NCBI GenBank assembly: GCA_937924775.1
Contig: CALDUT010000012.1
Coordinates: 1-64,000 of the forward strand
Length of the DNA: 64,000 nt
Reading direction: 5' to 3'
Source: an uncultured Gemmata sp.
GTDB taxonomy: Bacteria > Planctomycetota > Planctomycetia > Gemmatales > Gemmataceae
The position numbers and the translations under genes were made by a program. A model generated the notes under the pieces. It did not search any database and was not told the origin of the DNA. It saw only the letters and a program-made list of their open reading frames with translations. Positions within the stretch are counted from its first letter, which is position 1, and the number at the start of each line of letters is the position of its first letter. Positions 29,352-38,576 of the stretch are shown piece by piece.

Positions 29352-30920
29352 TTACTTCATCAACAGCGTGGCCCCGAAGTACACGGCCACCATCACCAAC
29401 AGGGCGACGGCAATGAGGCCGACAGTCCCGAAGGTGGGTTTGCTGGTTTCGTCGGCTTCTTCGGCCCAGGCTGGTCCGGTGTCTTCCAACGGGTCGGGTT
29501 GGGAAGCCGCGGCCCGGGTTGCGGCCGAGGTTTTCGTCGCAGCAGCCATGGTATTGCCGCGGCTGGGGAGATTGGGAACCGGTCCGCGAGCCGGTTCGAG
29601 AGGGGGTGGGGTGCGGGTCGGTGCCGCGGCCGCCACAGCCGCGGCAGGGTCGAACAGGGGGTTCGGCAGAGGGGGCCGGGAGGCAGGAGCGGCCGGTGCG
29701 GATCGGGACGCCGGGGGCGGCGTTATGGGAGTTGTTGCCACGCCCTTTTGGGAGCGTTGCGGTAGCGTCATCTTCTGGGCCGGTTGGGAGCGGGAACCCA
29801 AGCCGGGGCGGCTGCCACTGGAAAGCCCGGTCATCGCGGGACGGCTACCCGATGGCGAAGCCGGCACACCGCCGGGGATTTTACTCGGATCGCCCACCAG
29901 AGGTTCCAGAGCTTCCACCAGTTCTTCACAACTCGGATAGCGGGCGTCCGGCGCTTTCGCCATCAACTTCTTGACGATGTCTTCCAATTCCGGCGGAACC
30001 TCCGGAGCCAATTCGCGGATCGGCGCCGGTTCCCGCGTTTGGTGGGCCATCATCTTTTCCACCGCCGAACCTTCGGGGAAGGGCACCCGCCCGGTGAGCA
30101 TGAAATACAGCACACAGCCGAGGCTGTACTGATCCCCCGCGGGGGTGCGGTTGGTCGGCTCCATGATGCTTTCGGGGCTGGCGCAATCCAAGCCGCTGGT
30201 CAGCGTGTTGGCAGTCGACATGGTATCGACCAGGCTTTCGCCATCGTTCTCCACCAACAGCGAACCGATACCGAAATCGAGAATGCGAGCCTGATTGTCG
30301 GGACCGATCATGATGTTCGACGGCTTGATCAGGCCATGGAACAGATTATTGGCATGTGCTACCTGAAGCCCCTGGGCGATCTGCAACGCATAGAGGGTCG
30401 CGAGAGGGGGGGGCAGTGGGCCGCGTTGCTGGACTAGCGTTTCGAGCGATTGACCCTCCACCAACGGCCAGGCCAGATAGTGCAAGCCCCCCGCGGTCCC
30501 GACATCCACAAACGGGACCACCGCCGGATGGGTGAAATTCGCAAACGACCGCACCTGCCGCCGCGCCAGCCGGACGTTCCACATGCTGCGGCGCGGTAAA
30601 ACTTTGACCGCATACAAGTTGTTATCGTTCTTCGAGCTGGCCTTATAGACCTGGCCCATGCTGCCCGACCCGATGGCATCCAGCAGTACATATGGCCCTA
30701 AGACCAAACCCTGACTTTTCCCATTGAGGATGCGTTCGGCTTGAAAGGCGGTCAGCGTCCCTTGTTCGACGAGATATTCCGCCAGTGCCGGAGCTTCGGC
30801 CCGGGGATTTCGGCGAAGAAATTCGCCAACGATTTGATCGAGGGGGCCGCGATCAATCAGACCACTGCGCCGCAGGTCCCAAACAAACCACTCGCACGCG
30901 CCGAGATCACTGGTCACCAT
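29352..30920 (-). CDS. Membrane-anchored protein kinase-like protein, probable pseudokinase
   Basis: The protein has 522 residues from ATG 30920 with AAGGA upstream. The kinase domain lies at about residues 76-345. The glycine loop GSGSMG (84-89), VAIK-type lysine Lys106 (YAVKVL) and DFG (215-217) are intact. However, HRDxKxxN reads HGLIKPSN (195-202), replacing the catalytic Asp by Leu, and the alpha-C Glu is replaced by Gln122 (RRQVRSFANFTHP). A Pro/Ala-rich linker follows, then a C-terminal membrane segment (VGLIAVALLVMVAVYFGATL). Catalysis is therefore unlikely; nucleotide binding may remain. I would expect a signalling scaffold role. Confidence 0.88.
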   Translation of the reverse strand: MVTSDLGACEWFVWDLRRSGLIDRGPLDQIVGEFLRRNPRAEAPALAEYLVEQGTLTAFQAERILNGKSQGLVLGPYVLLDAIGSGSMGQVYKASSKNDNNLYAVKVLPRRSMWNVRLARRQVRSFANFTHPAVVPFVDVGTAGGLHYLAWPLVEGQSLETLVQQRGPLPPPLATLYALQIAQGLQVAHANNLFHGLIKPSNIMIGPDNQARILDFGIGSLLVENDGESLVDTMSTANTLTSGLDCASPESIMEPTNRTPAGDQYSLGCVLYFMLTGRVPFPEGSAVEKMMAHQTREPAPIRELAPEVPPELEDIVKKLMAKAPDARYPSCEELVEALEPLVGDPSKIPGGVPASPSGSRPAMTGLSSGSRPGLGSRSQPAQKMTLPQRSQKGVATTPITPPPASRSAPAAPASRPPLPNPLFDPAAAVAAAAPTRTPPPLEPARGPVPNLPSRGNTMAAATKTSAATRAAASQPDPLEDTGPAWAEEADETSKPTFGTVGLIAVALLVMVAVYFGATLLMK

Positions 30921-31191
30921 GAGTCAATCATCCTTACAGGAAGCCCGGCCCGTTGAGAACCAACGGAAGCCGCCGGCGGGTTTTGCGCCCCACAAAAGCG
31001 GATTGCTGCCGCAAAAGTAGGACGCATTTTGGGGGTGTCAAACTCGGCCGCAGTGGTTTTCAGTCACTCCCCCACCCACTATGCTGAGCCCCATGAGCGG
31101 TTGAACCGACCCACGCCCCCGATCGACCGCCCCGCCGCGGTGGAACAACCCGCTCCGGTACGATTTCCCGCCCGACCCAGGATGTGCGACT

Positions 31192-33372
31192 ATGCCTCCC
31201 GACCCTTATACCCCCTGCGTGTGTGGCAGCGGCAAAAAATTCCGCTGGTGCTGCGCCCCGTATTATGCTGACGTCGAAAAAGCCTTCGAGCAAGAACGAC
31301 AGGGACAACACGCAGCCGCCCTGCAAACCATCCAGAACCTCCTGACCGCGCACGGCACTAACCCATCGGTGTGGTTCTTCTATGCCCAATTTCTGTACAA
31401 CGCGGCTTTGGCCGAGCGGTCGGGCGAAGACCAGGCGAAAAAAATTGAACAGGCCGAAGAAGCCCTCAGCAAAGCGCTGGAACTGAACCCCACCTTCGGC
31501 ATGGCCCACTTCCTCCGGGCCCAATTCCGGGAAAACGAAGGCGAACTGTTAGGAGCTTTGCTGCTGTACCGCAAAGCCGTGGAAACCTTCGACACACACG
31601 CCCACGACCACCTCGCTGCCGCGTCATACAAAATTTACCAATTTGAAACGATGTTCAACCGACCGGTGGCCGCCCGCGCCGCGCTCGAACGCTGCGTGCA
31701 TTTCATGCCAGCCGATGCCGAACTGCGGCGGGAATTCGACGAAGAATTTGGCCCCAATGGTCCCTACCCGGAAGCGGCCCGCAAAAAGTACACCCTCCGC
31801 CCCACCGCTCAGCCGATTCCCGAAACCGCAGCCACCGGGCGGCTTTCCGATGCCAAAACGGCCTACGAAGAACTGACCCAACGCACCCCGGACGACCCTG
31901 CCGCATGGTTCAATCTCGGCGTTGTGCGGGCCTGGTTGAGCGAATTGCCGGACGCGGTCACCGCTTTGAGCCAATCGATCGAACGGGAAACCGACGATTA
32001 CCGCGCTGAAGAAGCCGGGGCTTTAGCCGAAGTTCTCCGCTGCGGCCATGGTATGGAAGCGGAATCCGACCATGTGGCCCACACCGTCGCCATGCCCATT
32101 CGCGACCCCCAACCCGTGATGCAAACGCTGCAGACCTACAGCCAAAGCGGCAAACTCCGCGGTATTCGCGTCAATCGCGAAAGCGGCATGATGATGGGCT
32201 ATCTGGTGGAGGAGATTCCGTCGGTACTCGCCGTCGGCTCGGTGCGTTTAGGCCGTGTCATGGCCCGCCTGACGATCGCGCAGGGGCTATTGCGCCTCAC
32301 CCACCCCAACCGTGAAGTGCTTCTCAAAGCCGCCGACGAACTGCGTACCGCCCTCCAATTGGCGGTGGAGCAACCCGTGGAAGCCGTCATGCCGCTGATG
32401 TTCAGCGACGTGGCCCGCGAAGCCATGGCCGAACCCACCGAATCGGCGGATGAAGCGACCCTGGAGGCGAAACTCCGCGAATACGCCACGGACTATTTTG
32501 AGAACGTCTGGTTGCACCAGCCGCTCAAAGCACTGGCCGGCAATACACCCCTCGATGCAATGGGCAGCAAAATTCTCCGCAAGCATGTTTTTGGAGTGGT
32601 CAAATTCCTCGAAGAATGCTTCGCCCTGATCCGTCCGCGTAAACAGATCGGCGAGCAGTTGATTCCGATTGACATCTACGATTTCAACAATCTACGGCAC
32701 AAACTCGGCATGGAATATGTCCGGGCAGCCCCGCCGGTGGTGAACGTACCGGCCGCGGCCCCCCCACCCGCCACCCCAGAAACCGCAGCCCCCCCCCAAC
32801 GCGACATCGCCGCGATGAACGCCGCGGAATTGGCCGCCCTCGATGTCGCTACTCTCTCCGTGGCCGAATTGGAACAGGCGATGGTCGCCGCCGTCAAGCT
32901 CGATGCCCGCGAATTGGCGGTGGCCTTCGCCCAAGCCGGCTTACTCAAACCTTTCGACCCGGCATTCCCCGACCGCTACCGGCTCTACGCCACCGCCATC
33001 ACCGGGGCCGCCACCGCCGGCGACATCGCCCGCGCCGCCCAACTCATCGACGAAGGCACTCGGTACGATGCCGAACACAACCGCGGGCAACGGGCTACCG
33101 ATTACCGACTCCGCAAAGCCCAGTTGTATGTGAAAGCCAAAGATGCGGAGAAAGCCGCGGCCGAATTCGAAACACTCGTTGCTATGCACCCGGACGAAGG
33201 GAAATTTTACACCACCGCCGCCGAGGAAATGCTGCGGCTCAAGGACAGCGCCAAAGCCTTACGCTTCGCCGAAGCCGGTTTGGAAGCCGCCAGCCGGACC
33301 GGTAATCGCGATCTTGAAGGCCACTGCCGCGAACTCGTCGCAGCGGCTCAAAAAGCCGCCGCCAAGTCGTAA
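31192..33372 (+). CDS. SEC-C motif and TPR-repeat protein
   Basis: The 726-residue protein starts at ATG 31192 with AGGA upstream. Residues 9-21 hold the SEC-C zinc motif (CVCGSGKKFRWCC), here at the N-terminus rather than the usual C-terminus. TPR-like helices follow (AEEALSKALELNPTFGMAHF, GRLSDAKTAYEELTQRTPDD), then a domain of unknown function and a final TPR block (AEKAAAEFETLVAMHPDEGK). An Ala/Pro linker separates the last two parts. SEC-C motifs bind zinc and often mediate interactions with ribosome or secretion proteins; a scaffold role is inference. Confidence 0.88.
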   Translation: MPPDPYTPCVCGSGKKFRWCCAPYYADVEKAFEQERQGQHAAALQTIQNLLTAHGTNPSVWFFYAQFLYNAALAERSGEDQAKKIEQAEEALSKALELNPTFGMAHFLRAQFRENEGELLGALLLYRKAVETFDTHAHDHLAAASYKIYQFETMFNRPVAARAALERCVHFMPADAELRREFDEEFGPNGPYPEAARKKYTLRPTAQPIPETAATGRLSDAKTAYEELTQRTPDDPAAWFNLGVVRAWLSELPDAVTALSQSIERETDDYRAEEAGALAEVLRCGHGMEAESDHVAHTVAMPIRDPQPVMQTLQTYSQSGKLRGIRVNRESGMMMGYLVEEIPSVLAVGSVRLGRVMARLTIAQGLLRLTHPNREVLLKAADELRTALQLAVEQPVEAVMPLMFSDVAREAMAEPTESADEATLEAKLREYATDYFENVWLHQPLKALAGNTPLDAMGSKILRKHVFGVVKFLEECFALIRPRKQIGEQLIPIDIYDFNNLRHKLGMEYVRAAPPVVNVPAAAPPPATPETAAPPQRDIAAMNAAELAALDVATLSVAELEQAMVAAVKLDARELAVAFAQAGLLKPFDPAFPDRYRLYATAITGAATAGDIARAAQLIDEGTRYDAEHNRGQRATDYRLRKAQLYVKAKDAEKAAAEFETLVAMHPDEGKFYTTAAEEMLRLKDSAKALRFAEAGLEAASRTGNRDLEGHCRELVAAAQKAAAKS

Positions 33373-33445
33373 CTGCCATTGGGAAGCCCCCTTGGAGATG
33401 TGGTTCTCTCCTCACCAGCGTCTCGCAGTGGGGTTACAAAGTCAC

Positions 33446-33493
33446 GGGGCCTCATAACCGGTGAGACGACAACCGCGACAGGAATGAGGCCCC
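33446..33493. repeat. 10-bp inverted repeat near tRNA
   Basis: GGGGCCTCAT (33446-33455) and ATGAGGCCCC (33484-33493) form a perfect 10-bp inverted repeat with a 28-base loop. It lies 25 bases past the tRNA 3' end and 74 bases past the SEC-C/TPR gene stop. No thymine tract adjoins it; a processing or termination role is a guess. Confidence 0.5.
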
Positions 33494-33517
33494 AATTGGA
33501 GTGTTCACCAGAATGAC

Positions 33518-33589
33518 TGGGCCCGGTGGGAGTCGAACCCACTTCCAAGGAGTTATGAGCTCCCTGCTCGACCGTTGAGCTTCAGGCCC
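33518..33589 (-). tRNA. tRNA with CAT anticodon (Met or Ile2)
   Basis: The 72-nucleotide cloverleaf is complete by eye. The acceptor stem GGGCCTG pairs with CGGGCCC (one G-T), the D stem is AGCTC/GAGC, the anticodon stem GGGAG/CTCCT holds loop CTCATAA, the variable loop has five bases, and the T stem GTGGG/CCCAC closes loop TTCGACT. The discriminator is A and no CCA is encoded. CAT could be elongator Met or, after lysidine modification, Ile2; the GGGCC acceptor stem leans to Ile2. It is not an initiator, since G1-C72 is paired. Confidence 0.92.
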
Positions 33590-33709
33590 GCGGATGTCAT
33601 TGTAAGACTTTCGGCTCGGAGTGCGTAGGCCACTGAAGGTTGATGGCTCTGACGGGGCCAATCGTCGCGGTATCCTGTTGATGATGCGGCGATGATATCA
33701 TCCCAACCG

Positions 33710-35764
33710 TCACTTCACCGCCAGCCACTGGACCGCGTCGATGACCACAAAGCCATCGGCGCCATCGTTAGTGATCTGGACGCGACCTTGGGTTCCTTTC
33801 TCAAATTCAAACGTTCCTAGGGACATCCACAGCCCGTCGATGGGGGGCTTCTTCTGTTGATTGATGGTGATCGTTTGATTCCCGCCGGCAAACGTCACGC
33901 GTACCGGAACGCGGGTGGCTCGGTTGGGGTGAGCCGTATAGGCCACGCGAACTTCATACTGGCCTGCGGCCGGCAGATTGGGAACGAATTGCGCGGATTG
34001 TTTCCCCCGGTTCGTGTTACCGTCGTGCCGGTAGCCGATGCCGACGAAGGGCCCGATGCTGGTGCTGACAGTATCGAAACCGGTGCGGTCCGCATCGGGA
34101 TCGTCCACAACAATCCCAGGCAATTTCTTAGGATCGACCGTGTCCGGCCGTGGGGCCGTCGCGAATTCCAGCACTTGTTGATCCGCCAACAACCGTCGGC
34201 GGAGCTTGTCATAATTGACACTTTGTACATCAACTTTGTCATCAAGGGCCAAACACGCAGCGGTCGCAGCACTCTGCCCCAAAATCATGAAAACCGGCTC
34301 CATGCGGATCGAACCGTAGGCGATGTGCGAACTGCTGACACACACCGGCACCAGCAGGTTCGGGCACTCGCCGGTTTTGGGCACAATCGACTTGTAGCTG
34401 ATACGGTAAGGGCCGCCCGGGCTGACTTGGACATCGCCTTCATTCTGAACGAAGCCCGCCGGCGTAATATAGCGGGCACAGTTGTGTGAATCCATGTTGT
34501 ACGAACCCATCCCCACGGATTGAGGGGTGTCACGTAGGCGGCGGCAGTCGCGTTCGGTGATGACGTAATCGCTCACCATACGGCGAGCTTCCCGAATGTA
34601 TAGCTGATGCGGCCAATGACCGGTATCGGTGAATTCATCTTTGGCCAAACCCCACTTAGCCAGTTGCGTCCGGACTTTCTCTGGCACTCGCGGGTGATTC
34701 TGCAAGCTCCACATCAGCCCTTTTTGATAGCTAAGATGAGCCGCGATGATCTTGTCGCGCTCGGTGTAGCTGGCGTCAGGATAGGCGTAGTTCTGGCCGA
34801 TGAAATCGGTACTGACGGCGCAATTGTTGTTGGTATCCGTTTTGCCGTTGGGCATCCGATCGATCTTGAGGGGAATCCGGAGATCGCCCGCTTCGAAATT
34901 GCGGAAAAGCAGTTCGTATTTCTTCTCGTCGTAATCAGCCGGTTTCTCGAAGGGGACGCGGTTGGCCGGTACATCGGTCATGCACATGCGGAAGCAGTAG
35001 GCTTGCAGGCGTTGGTCTGCCTCGCCATCGGCGGGCAGTGGGTTGGGATCGATGCCAAACAGAAGCCCGCTTGTGGAATCCCCCGGCTTCACATACGGAT
35101 CAACGTTCACCACAAAACGGTGCAGGTGGGTATTCCACTTGCGGGCGACACCATTGAGCGTTTCGCCGTATTGTTTGTTGGCCTCACGGCCTACGGTGTA
35201 ACTGACGCCCGCAGCGGCCATCAGATCGCCTTCGTAGGTCGCATCAATATACATTTTGCCCGTGAAGGATTGGCCCGATTCCATCGTGATCGACACAATC
35301 CGCCGACCGTCGAGCTTCACCCCTTTTGCGCGATCGAGTCGTTGACCAAAAACAATTTTTACCTTGACTTCTTGCAACATATCGCGCAGAATCTTTTCGG
35401 CGACTTTTGGCTCAAACGTCCACATCGCATCTTCATCCTTGCGATAGAACTTGTAGTCCTCACGTTTTTCGTGAATCCAGACGTTCGGGTCGTCGTAGTA
35501 TTTTTTTACGCGTTGGTAGAATTCGCGGCTGATGCCGCCGATGACGCGTTTGTCGCCGCTGTCAGTCCAGCCTAATCCGCCGCTCGTCAACCCGCCGATG
35601 TGTTGGCCGGGTTCGAGGAGGGCCACGCTTTTGCCCATGCGGGCCGCTTGGATCGCGGCCACCGCACCACTGGCGGTGCCGCCGTAGACGACAATATCGT
35701 ACTCCGCGGCCCCCACCGGGGACGTAGCCACAAGTACCGCCCAGCAGCCGATAAAACGCGACAT
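33710..35764 (-). CDS. FAD-dependent oxidoreductase with C-terminal golvesin-like domain
   Basis: The protein has 684 residues from ATG 35764, with GGAGGAATGGAG upstream. A signal peptide (MSRFIGCWAVLVATSPVGAA) is followed by the Rossmann dinucleotide motif (DIVVYGGTASGAVAAIQAAR) and a second conserved region (IGGLTSGGLGWTDSG, YIDATYEGDLMAAAG) of the FAD_oxidored family. The final 130 residues (FDTVSTSIGPFVGIGYRHDG, AAGQYEVRVAYTAHPNRA) resemble a golvesin/xanthan-lyase-type carbohydrate-binding domain. The enzyme is predicted to be exported and to oxidise a sugar-containing substrate at the cell surface. It follows the tRNA by 120 bases on the same strand. Confidence 0.9.
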   Translation of the reverse strand: MSRFIGCWAVLVATSPVGAAEYDIVVYGGTASGAVAAIQAARMGKSVALLEPGQHIGGLTSGGLGWTDSGDKRVIGGISREFYQRVKKYYDDPNVWIHEKREDYKFYRKDEDAMWTFEPKVAEKILRDMLQEVKVKIVFGQRLDRAKGVKLDGRRIVSITMESGQSFTGKMYIDATYEGDLMAAAGVSYTVGREANKQYGETLNGVARKWNTHLHRFVVNVDPYVKPGDSTSGLLFGIDPNPLPADGEADQRLQAYCFRMCMTDVPANRVPFEKPADYDEKKYELLFRNFEAGDLRIPLKIDRMPNGKTDTNNNCAVSTDFIGQNYAYPDASYTERDKIIAAHLSYQKGLMWSLQNHPRVPEKVRTQLAKWGLAKDEFTDTGHWPHQLYIREARRMVSDYVITERDCRRLRDTPQSVGMGSYNMDSHNCARYITPAGFVQNEGDVQVSPGGPYRISYKSIVPKTGECPNLLVPVCVSSSHIAYGSIRMEPVFMILGQSAATAACLALDDKVDVQSVNYDKLRRRLLADQQVLEFATAPRPDTVDPKKLPGIVVDDPDADRTGFDTVSTSIGPFVGIGYRHDGNTNRGKQSAQFVPNLPAAGQYEVRVAYTAHPNRATRVPVRVTFAGGNQTITINQQKKPPIDGLWMSLGTFEFEKGTQGRVQITNDGADGFVVIDAVQWLAVK

Positions 35765-36088
35765 ACTCCATTCCTCCCGAAGATGGAAAATAGAGTAACA
35801 GATGCCCGCCGGCTTGCCAGCGTTCAACGATCAGGAATCGCGAAACTCTGACCACATGGCGCACAGTGAGCTTTGACGGCGTAAGGCGGATCGCTTGCTG
35901 GGCAATCGCCACATGTTGATAGAACGACCACCCGAGCCGCGATGATACCATCGCGATGTCTCAGTCACACCTGAAGTACCCGCATCAGGATGCGGGCCGA
36001 TACGGTGAGGGGTCATAGAAAGGAGAAAGCCGCACCTTGGTGGTCGCGGCTTCACCCTTAGGGCTGATACGCGGCTGGGCCGCGGAAT
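35765..36088. other. Intergenic region with terminator of the sigma gene
   Basis: This 324-base gap holds only the terminator hairpin described separately. No gene or clear promoter was seen. Confidence 0.5.
36015..36052 (-). terminator. Terminator downstream of the FliA-type sigma gene
   Basis: Read on the minus strand, AAGCCGC (ending 36046) pairs with GCGGCTT (36033-36027) around a 12-base loop, followed by a thymine-rich tail TCTCCTTTCT (36026-36017). It lies 37 bases past the gene's stop. Confidence 0.55.
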
Positions 36089-36865
36089 TCAGTTGGTGTT
36101 GAATTCGCCTTTGCGTTTGGCCAGTTGCGCTTGCAAGCGGGCCACGATACTCGAGTGCATCTGACTGACCCGGGATTCACTGAGATTGAGTGTGGCCCCG
36201 ATCTCTTTCATCGTCATCTCTTCGTAGTAGTAGAGGATGACGATGAGCCGCTCGTTGCGGTTGAGCCCCCGGGTGACCAGCTTCATGAGGTCGCGGTTTT
36301 GCAGGCGACCGGTGGGGTCTTCGGCTTTTTTGTCTTCAAGAATGTCGATTTCGCGAACGTCCTTGTAGCTGTCAGTTTCGTACCACTTCTTGTTGAGGCT
36401 GACGAGATTGACGGCGGTGGCTTCACCGATGTATTGATCGAGCTGTTCGAGGGGAATTCCGAGTTTTTCGGCCAGTTCCTCGGGTTTGGGAGGCCGGCCC
36501 AGAGCCGCTTCAAGCTCCTTGCGGCAGGCGTCCATCCGGCTCGCCTTGCTGCGAACGAGGCGCGGAACCCAATCCATGGTGCGCAGCTCATCGAGCATGG
36601 CTCCGCGAATTCGCGGGACACAGTAGGTTTCGAATTTGACGCCCCGGCTCAGGTCGAAGGCTTCAATCGCATCGAGTAGGCCGAAAACTCCGGCGCTGAT
36701 GAGGTCATCGAGTTCCACGCCGTCGGGAAGGCGTGCCCAAATGCGTTCGGCGTTGTACTTGACCAGCGGCAGATATTTCTCGACCAAGCGGTTGCGCAGC
36801 TCGACGGTGGGCCGCTCGCGGTACTCTTGCCAAACCGCGGCAATGTCGGTTTCGGTTTGGGTCAC
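36089..36865 (-). CDS. Sigma factor, FliA/WhiG family
   Basis: The protein has 258 residues from GTG 36865 with GGGAGG 9 bases upstream; the frame to 37015 is an Arg-rich leader that I reject. Region 2 (NRLVEKYLPLVKYNAERIWA, GVFGLLDAIEAFDLSRGVKF, ETYCVPRIRGAMLDELRTMD), region 3 (GRPPKPEELAEKLGIPLEQL) and region 4 (MTMKEIGATLNLSESRVSQM) match FliA (sigma-28), which in many bacteria controls flagella or differentiation. There are no flagellar genes in this window. It is monocistronic here, with a terminator behind. Confidence 0.93.
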   Translation of the reverse strand: MTQTETDIAAVWQEYRERPTVELRNRLVEKYLPLVKYNAERIWARLPDGVELDDLISAGVFGLLDAIEAFDLSRGVKFETYCVPRIRGAMLDELRTMDWVPRLVRSKASRMDACRKELEAALGRPPKPEELAEKLGIPLEQLDQYIGEATAVNLVSLNKKWYETDSYKDVREIDILEDKKAEDPTGRLQNRDLMKLVTRGLNRNERLIVILYYYEEMTMKEIGATLNLSESRVSQMHSSIVARLQAQLAKRKGEFNTN

Positions 36866-37540
36866 GATCACAATCCTCCCTGATGAATGACAAGGGTGTT
36901 GGTCGCATGGCCCGCCGCCGAGCGGCTCGGCTCGGCGTCCCCGGTTCAGGCTCCTCCCGCATCGCCTGCGCGGTGCTGCGGTCGAATCGAGGTCACACCG
37001 GGACGAAGGCGGCACTCCAAGCCATCGCCCCCGGTAAGCGCCCTGTTGATTCCACCAGCCCCAACCGTCATCGATGGGTCGCGATCAAAACGCTTGTCCA
37101 TCCCCCAAGCATCAGCGGGAACACTCCGATGCTTATCGCCAACTATCGGTCAACGCGACTCTGACGCTGTAATCATTTCCCGGCCCGAGGGCAGCCAGGC
37201 TGCCGTGCGACTCGCTGCAATCGCTGCCGCTGTCGCCATCGCGACAGGCAGCATGCATCGCCGAGACGCTGCCACCCGCTTGCAGCGAGCGCTCCGTTCC
37301 CCAACGGGTCGCTCGCACTCCGGCCGATGAAGTTGAGGGCTCTATGCCGCCAACAATGAAGAATGTGAAGGGGAAGATTTACAATTCCGCGCGCCGAGCC
37401 GGGGTTGGCTCGCAAGCGCTCGACCGCGGCGGTAAGATGTACAAACTGGGTACTCGGCCAACGGAAGCTCCCCGCGGGCTTGCCCCGGATGAGAACAGGG
37501 AGCTGCCGGGACTGCCGACACACGCAGGAGGACAAACGAC
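36866..37540. other. Intergenic gap before the M28 peptidase
   Basis: This 675-base region between divergent genes has only accidental frames, for example 36887-37330, with Ser/Arg-rich unnatural composition. A hairpin-like GC stretch around 37400-37430 was noted. No RNA gene was recognised. Confidence 0.5.
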
Positions 37541-38554
37541 ATGAGCCCGATCCTAGGTTGGTCGGCAGTCTGCGCCGCGGCACTGGTGGGGGTAGGAGTT
37601 TCCATCGGTTGCACAGCCCCGGACGACAAACAGCCCCCGAAGAAAACCGATTTCGCCACCGGCACCAGTCCTGCCGCGGCCCCGATCGTGGCCATCCCTT
37701 TCGATGGTCAGCGGGCCCTCAAATACTTGCAGCAACTGTGCGACCTCGGCCCCCGCATCAGCGGCACCGAAGCGATGAAAAAACAGCAGAAGATCATCGA
37801 AGAACACTTCAAAAAACTGGGAGCCACGGTCAGGCGCCAAGAATTCCAAGCCCACCAGCGCAGCCAGAAAAAACCTACGGATTTCGTCAACCTCATCGTC
37901 ACCTGGCACCCGGAGAAAGAACGCCGCATCCTGTTGTGCGCGCACTACGATACCCGGCCGATGGCCGATCAAGAACCCAACCGCGCCAATTGGACCAAAC
38001 CGTTTCTCAGTGCTAACGATGGCACCAGCGGCGTGGCCTTCCTCATGGAACTTGGCCATCACATGAAGGACCTCCCCTGCGCCTTCGGCATCGACTTCGT
38101 GTTCTTCGATGGTGAAGAATTCGTCTTTGAAACCGACCGGCTCGGCGGCGGCGACCGGTACTTCATTGGCTCGGAATATTTCGCCGAACAGTACACCCAG
38201 TCGAAAGCCACCCGCAAATACCGCTACGAAGCCGCAGTGCTGTTCGACCTATTCGCCGCCAACGATGCCCAGTTGAAAGTGGAACTGTACTCCTTCGATG
38301 CGGCCAAACCGCTGGTGGATCAGATTTGGGGTATTGCCAAAGAGCTCGGCGTAAAATCCTTCAAATATGAACGCGGCTATGAAGTGCTGGACGACCACAT
38401 CGCCCTGATTCGCGCCGGCATTCCCGCCGTGGACATCATCGACTTCGACTACCCCCACTGGCACAAACTGTCGGACACCCCCGACAAAGTCGATGCGGGA
38501 CAACTGACCGATGTCGCCAAAGTTATCACCACCTGGCTCCAGAAGATCAAATGA
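37541..38554 (+). CDS. M28-family metallopeptidase lipoprotein (glutaminyl cyclase-like)
   Basis: The 337-residue protein starts at ATG 37541 with GGAGGAC. The lipobox VSIGC near residue 24 suggests lipid anchoring. Metal ligands of M28 are visible: AHYDTRP, NDGTSG, DGEEF and the final HWHKLSDTPD, giving a two-zinc or one-zinc site. Length and the DLGPRISGTEAMKKQQ motif match the glutaminyl-peptide cyclotransferase branch as well as aminopeptidases. It would act on peptide N-termini outside the cytoplasm. Confidence 0.9.
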   Translation: MSPILGWSAVCAAALVGVGVSIGCTAPDDKQPPKKTDFATGTSPAAAPIVAIPFDGQRALKYLQQLCDLGPRISGTEAMKKQQKIIEEHFKKLGATVRRQEFQAHQRSQKKPTDFVNLIVTWHPEKERRILLCAHYDTRPMADQEPNRANWTKPFLSANDGTSGVAFLMELGHHMKDLPCAFGIDFVFFDGEEFVFETDRLGGGDRYFIGSEYFAEQYTQSKATRKYRYEAAVLFDLFAANDAQLKVELYSFDAAKPLVDQIWGIAKELGVKSFKYERGYEVLDDHIALIRAGIPAVDIIDFDYPHWHKLSDTPDKVDAGQLTDVAKVITTWLQKIK

Positions 38555-38557
38555 GAA

Positions 38558-38576
38558 GGGCGAGAATTTCTCGCCC
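38558..38576. terminator. Palindromic hairpin past the M28 gene
   Basis: GGGCGAGAA at 38558-38566 is the reverse complement of 38568-38576. It begins 4 bases after the stop codon. No thymine tract follows, so termination is only possible. Confidence 0.4.

Noticed and set aside
36866-37015. N-terminal extension of the FliA-type sigma factor
   Set aside because: The leader is Arg/Pro-rich and lacks a ribosome-binding site, whereas GTG 36865 has GGGAGG correctly spaced.
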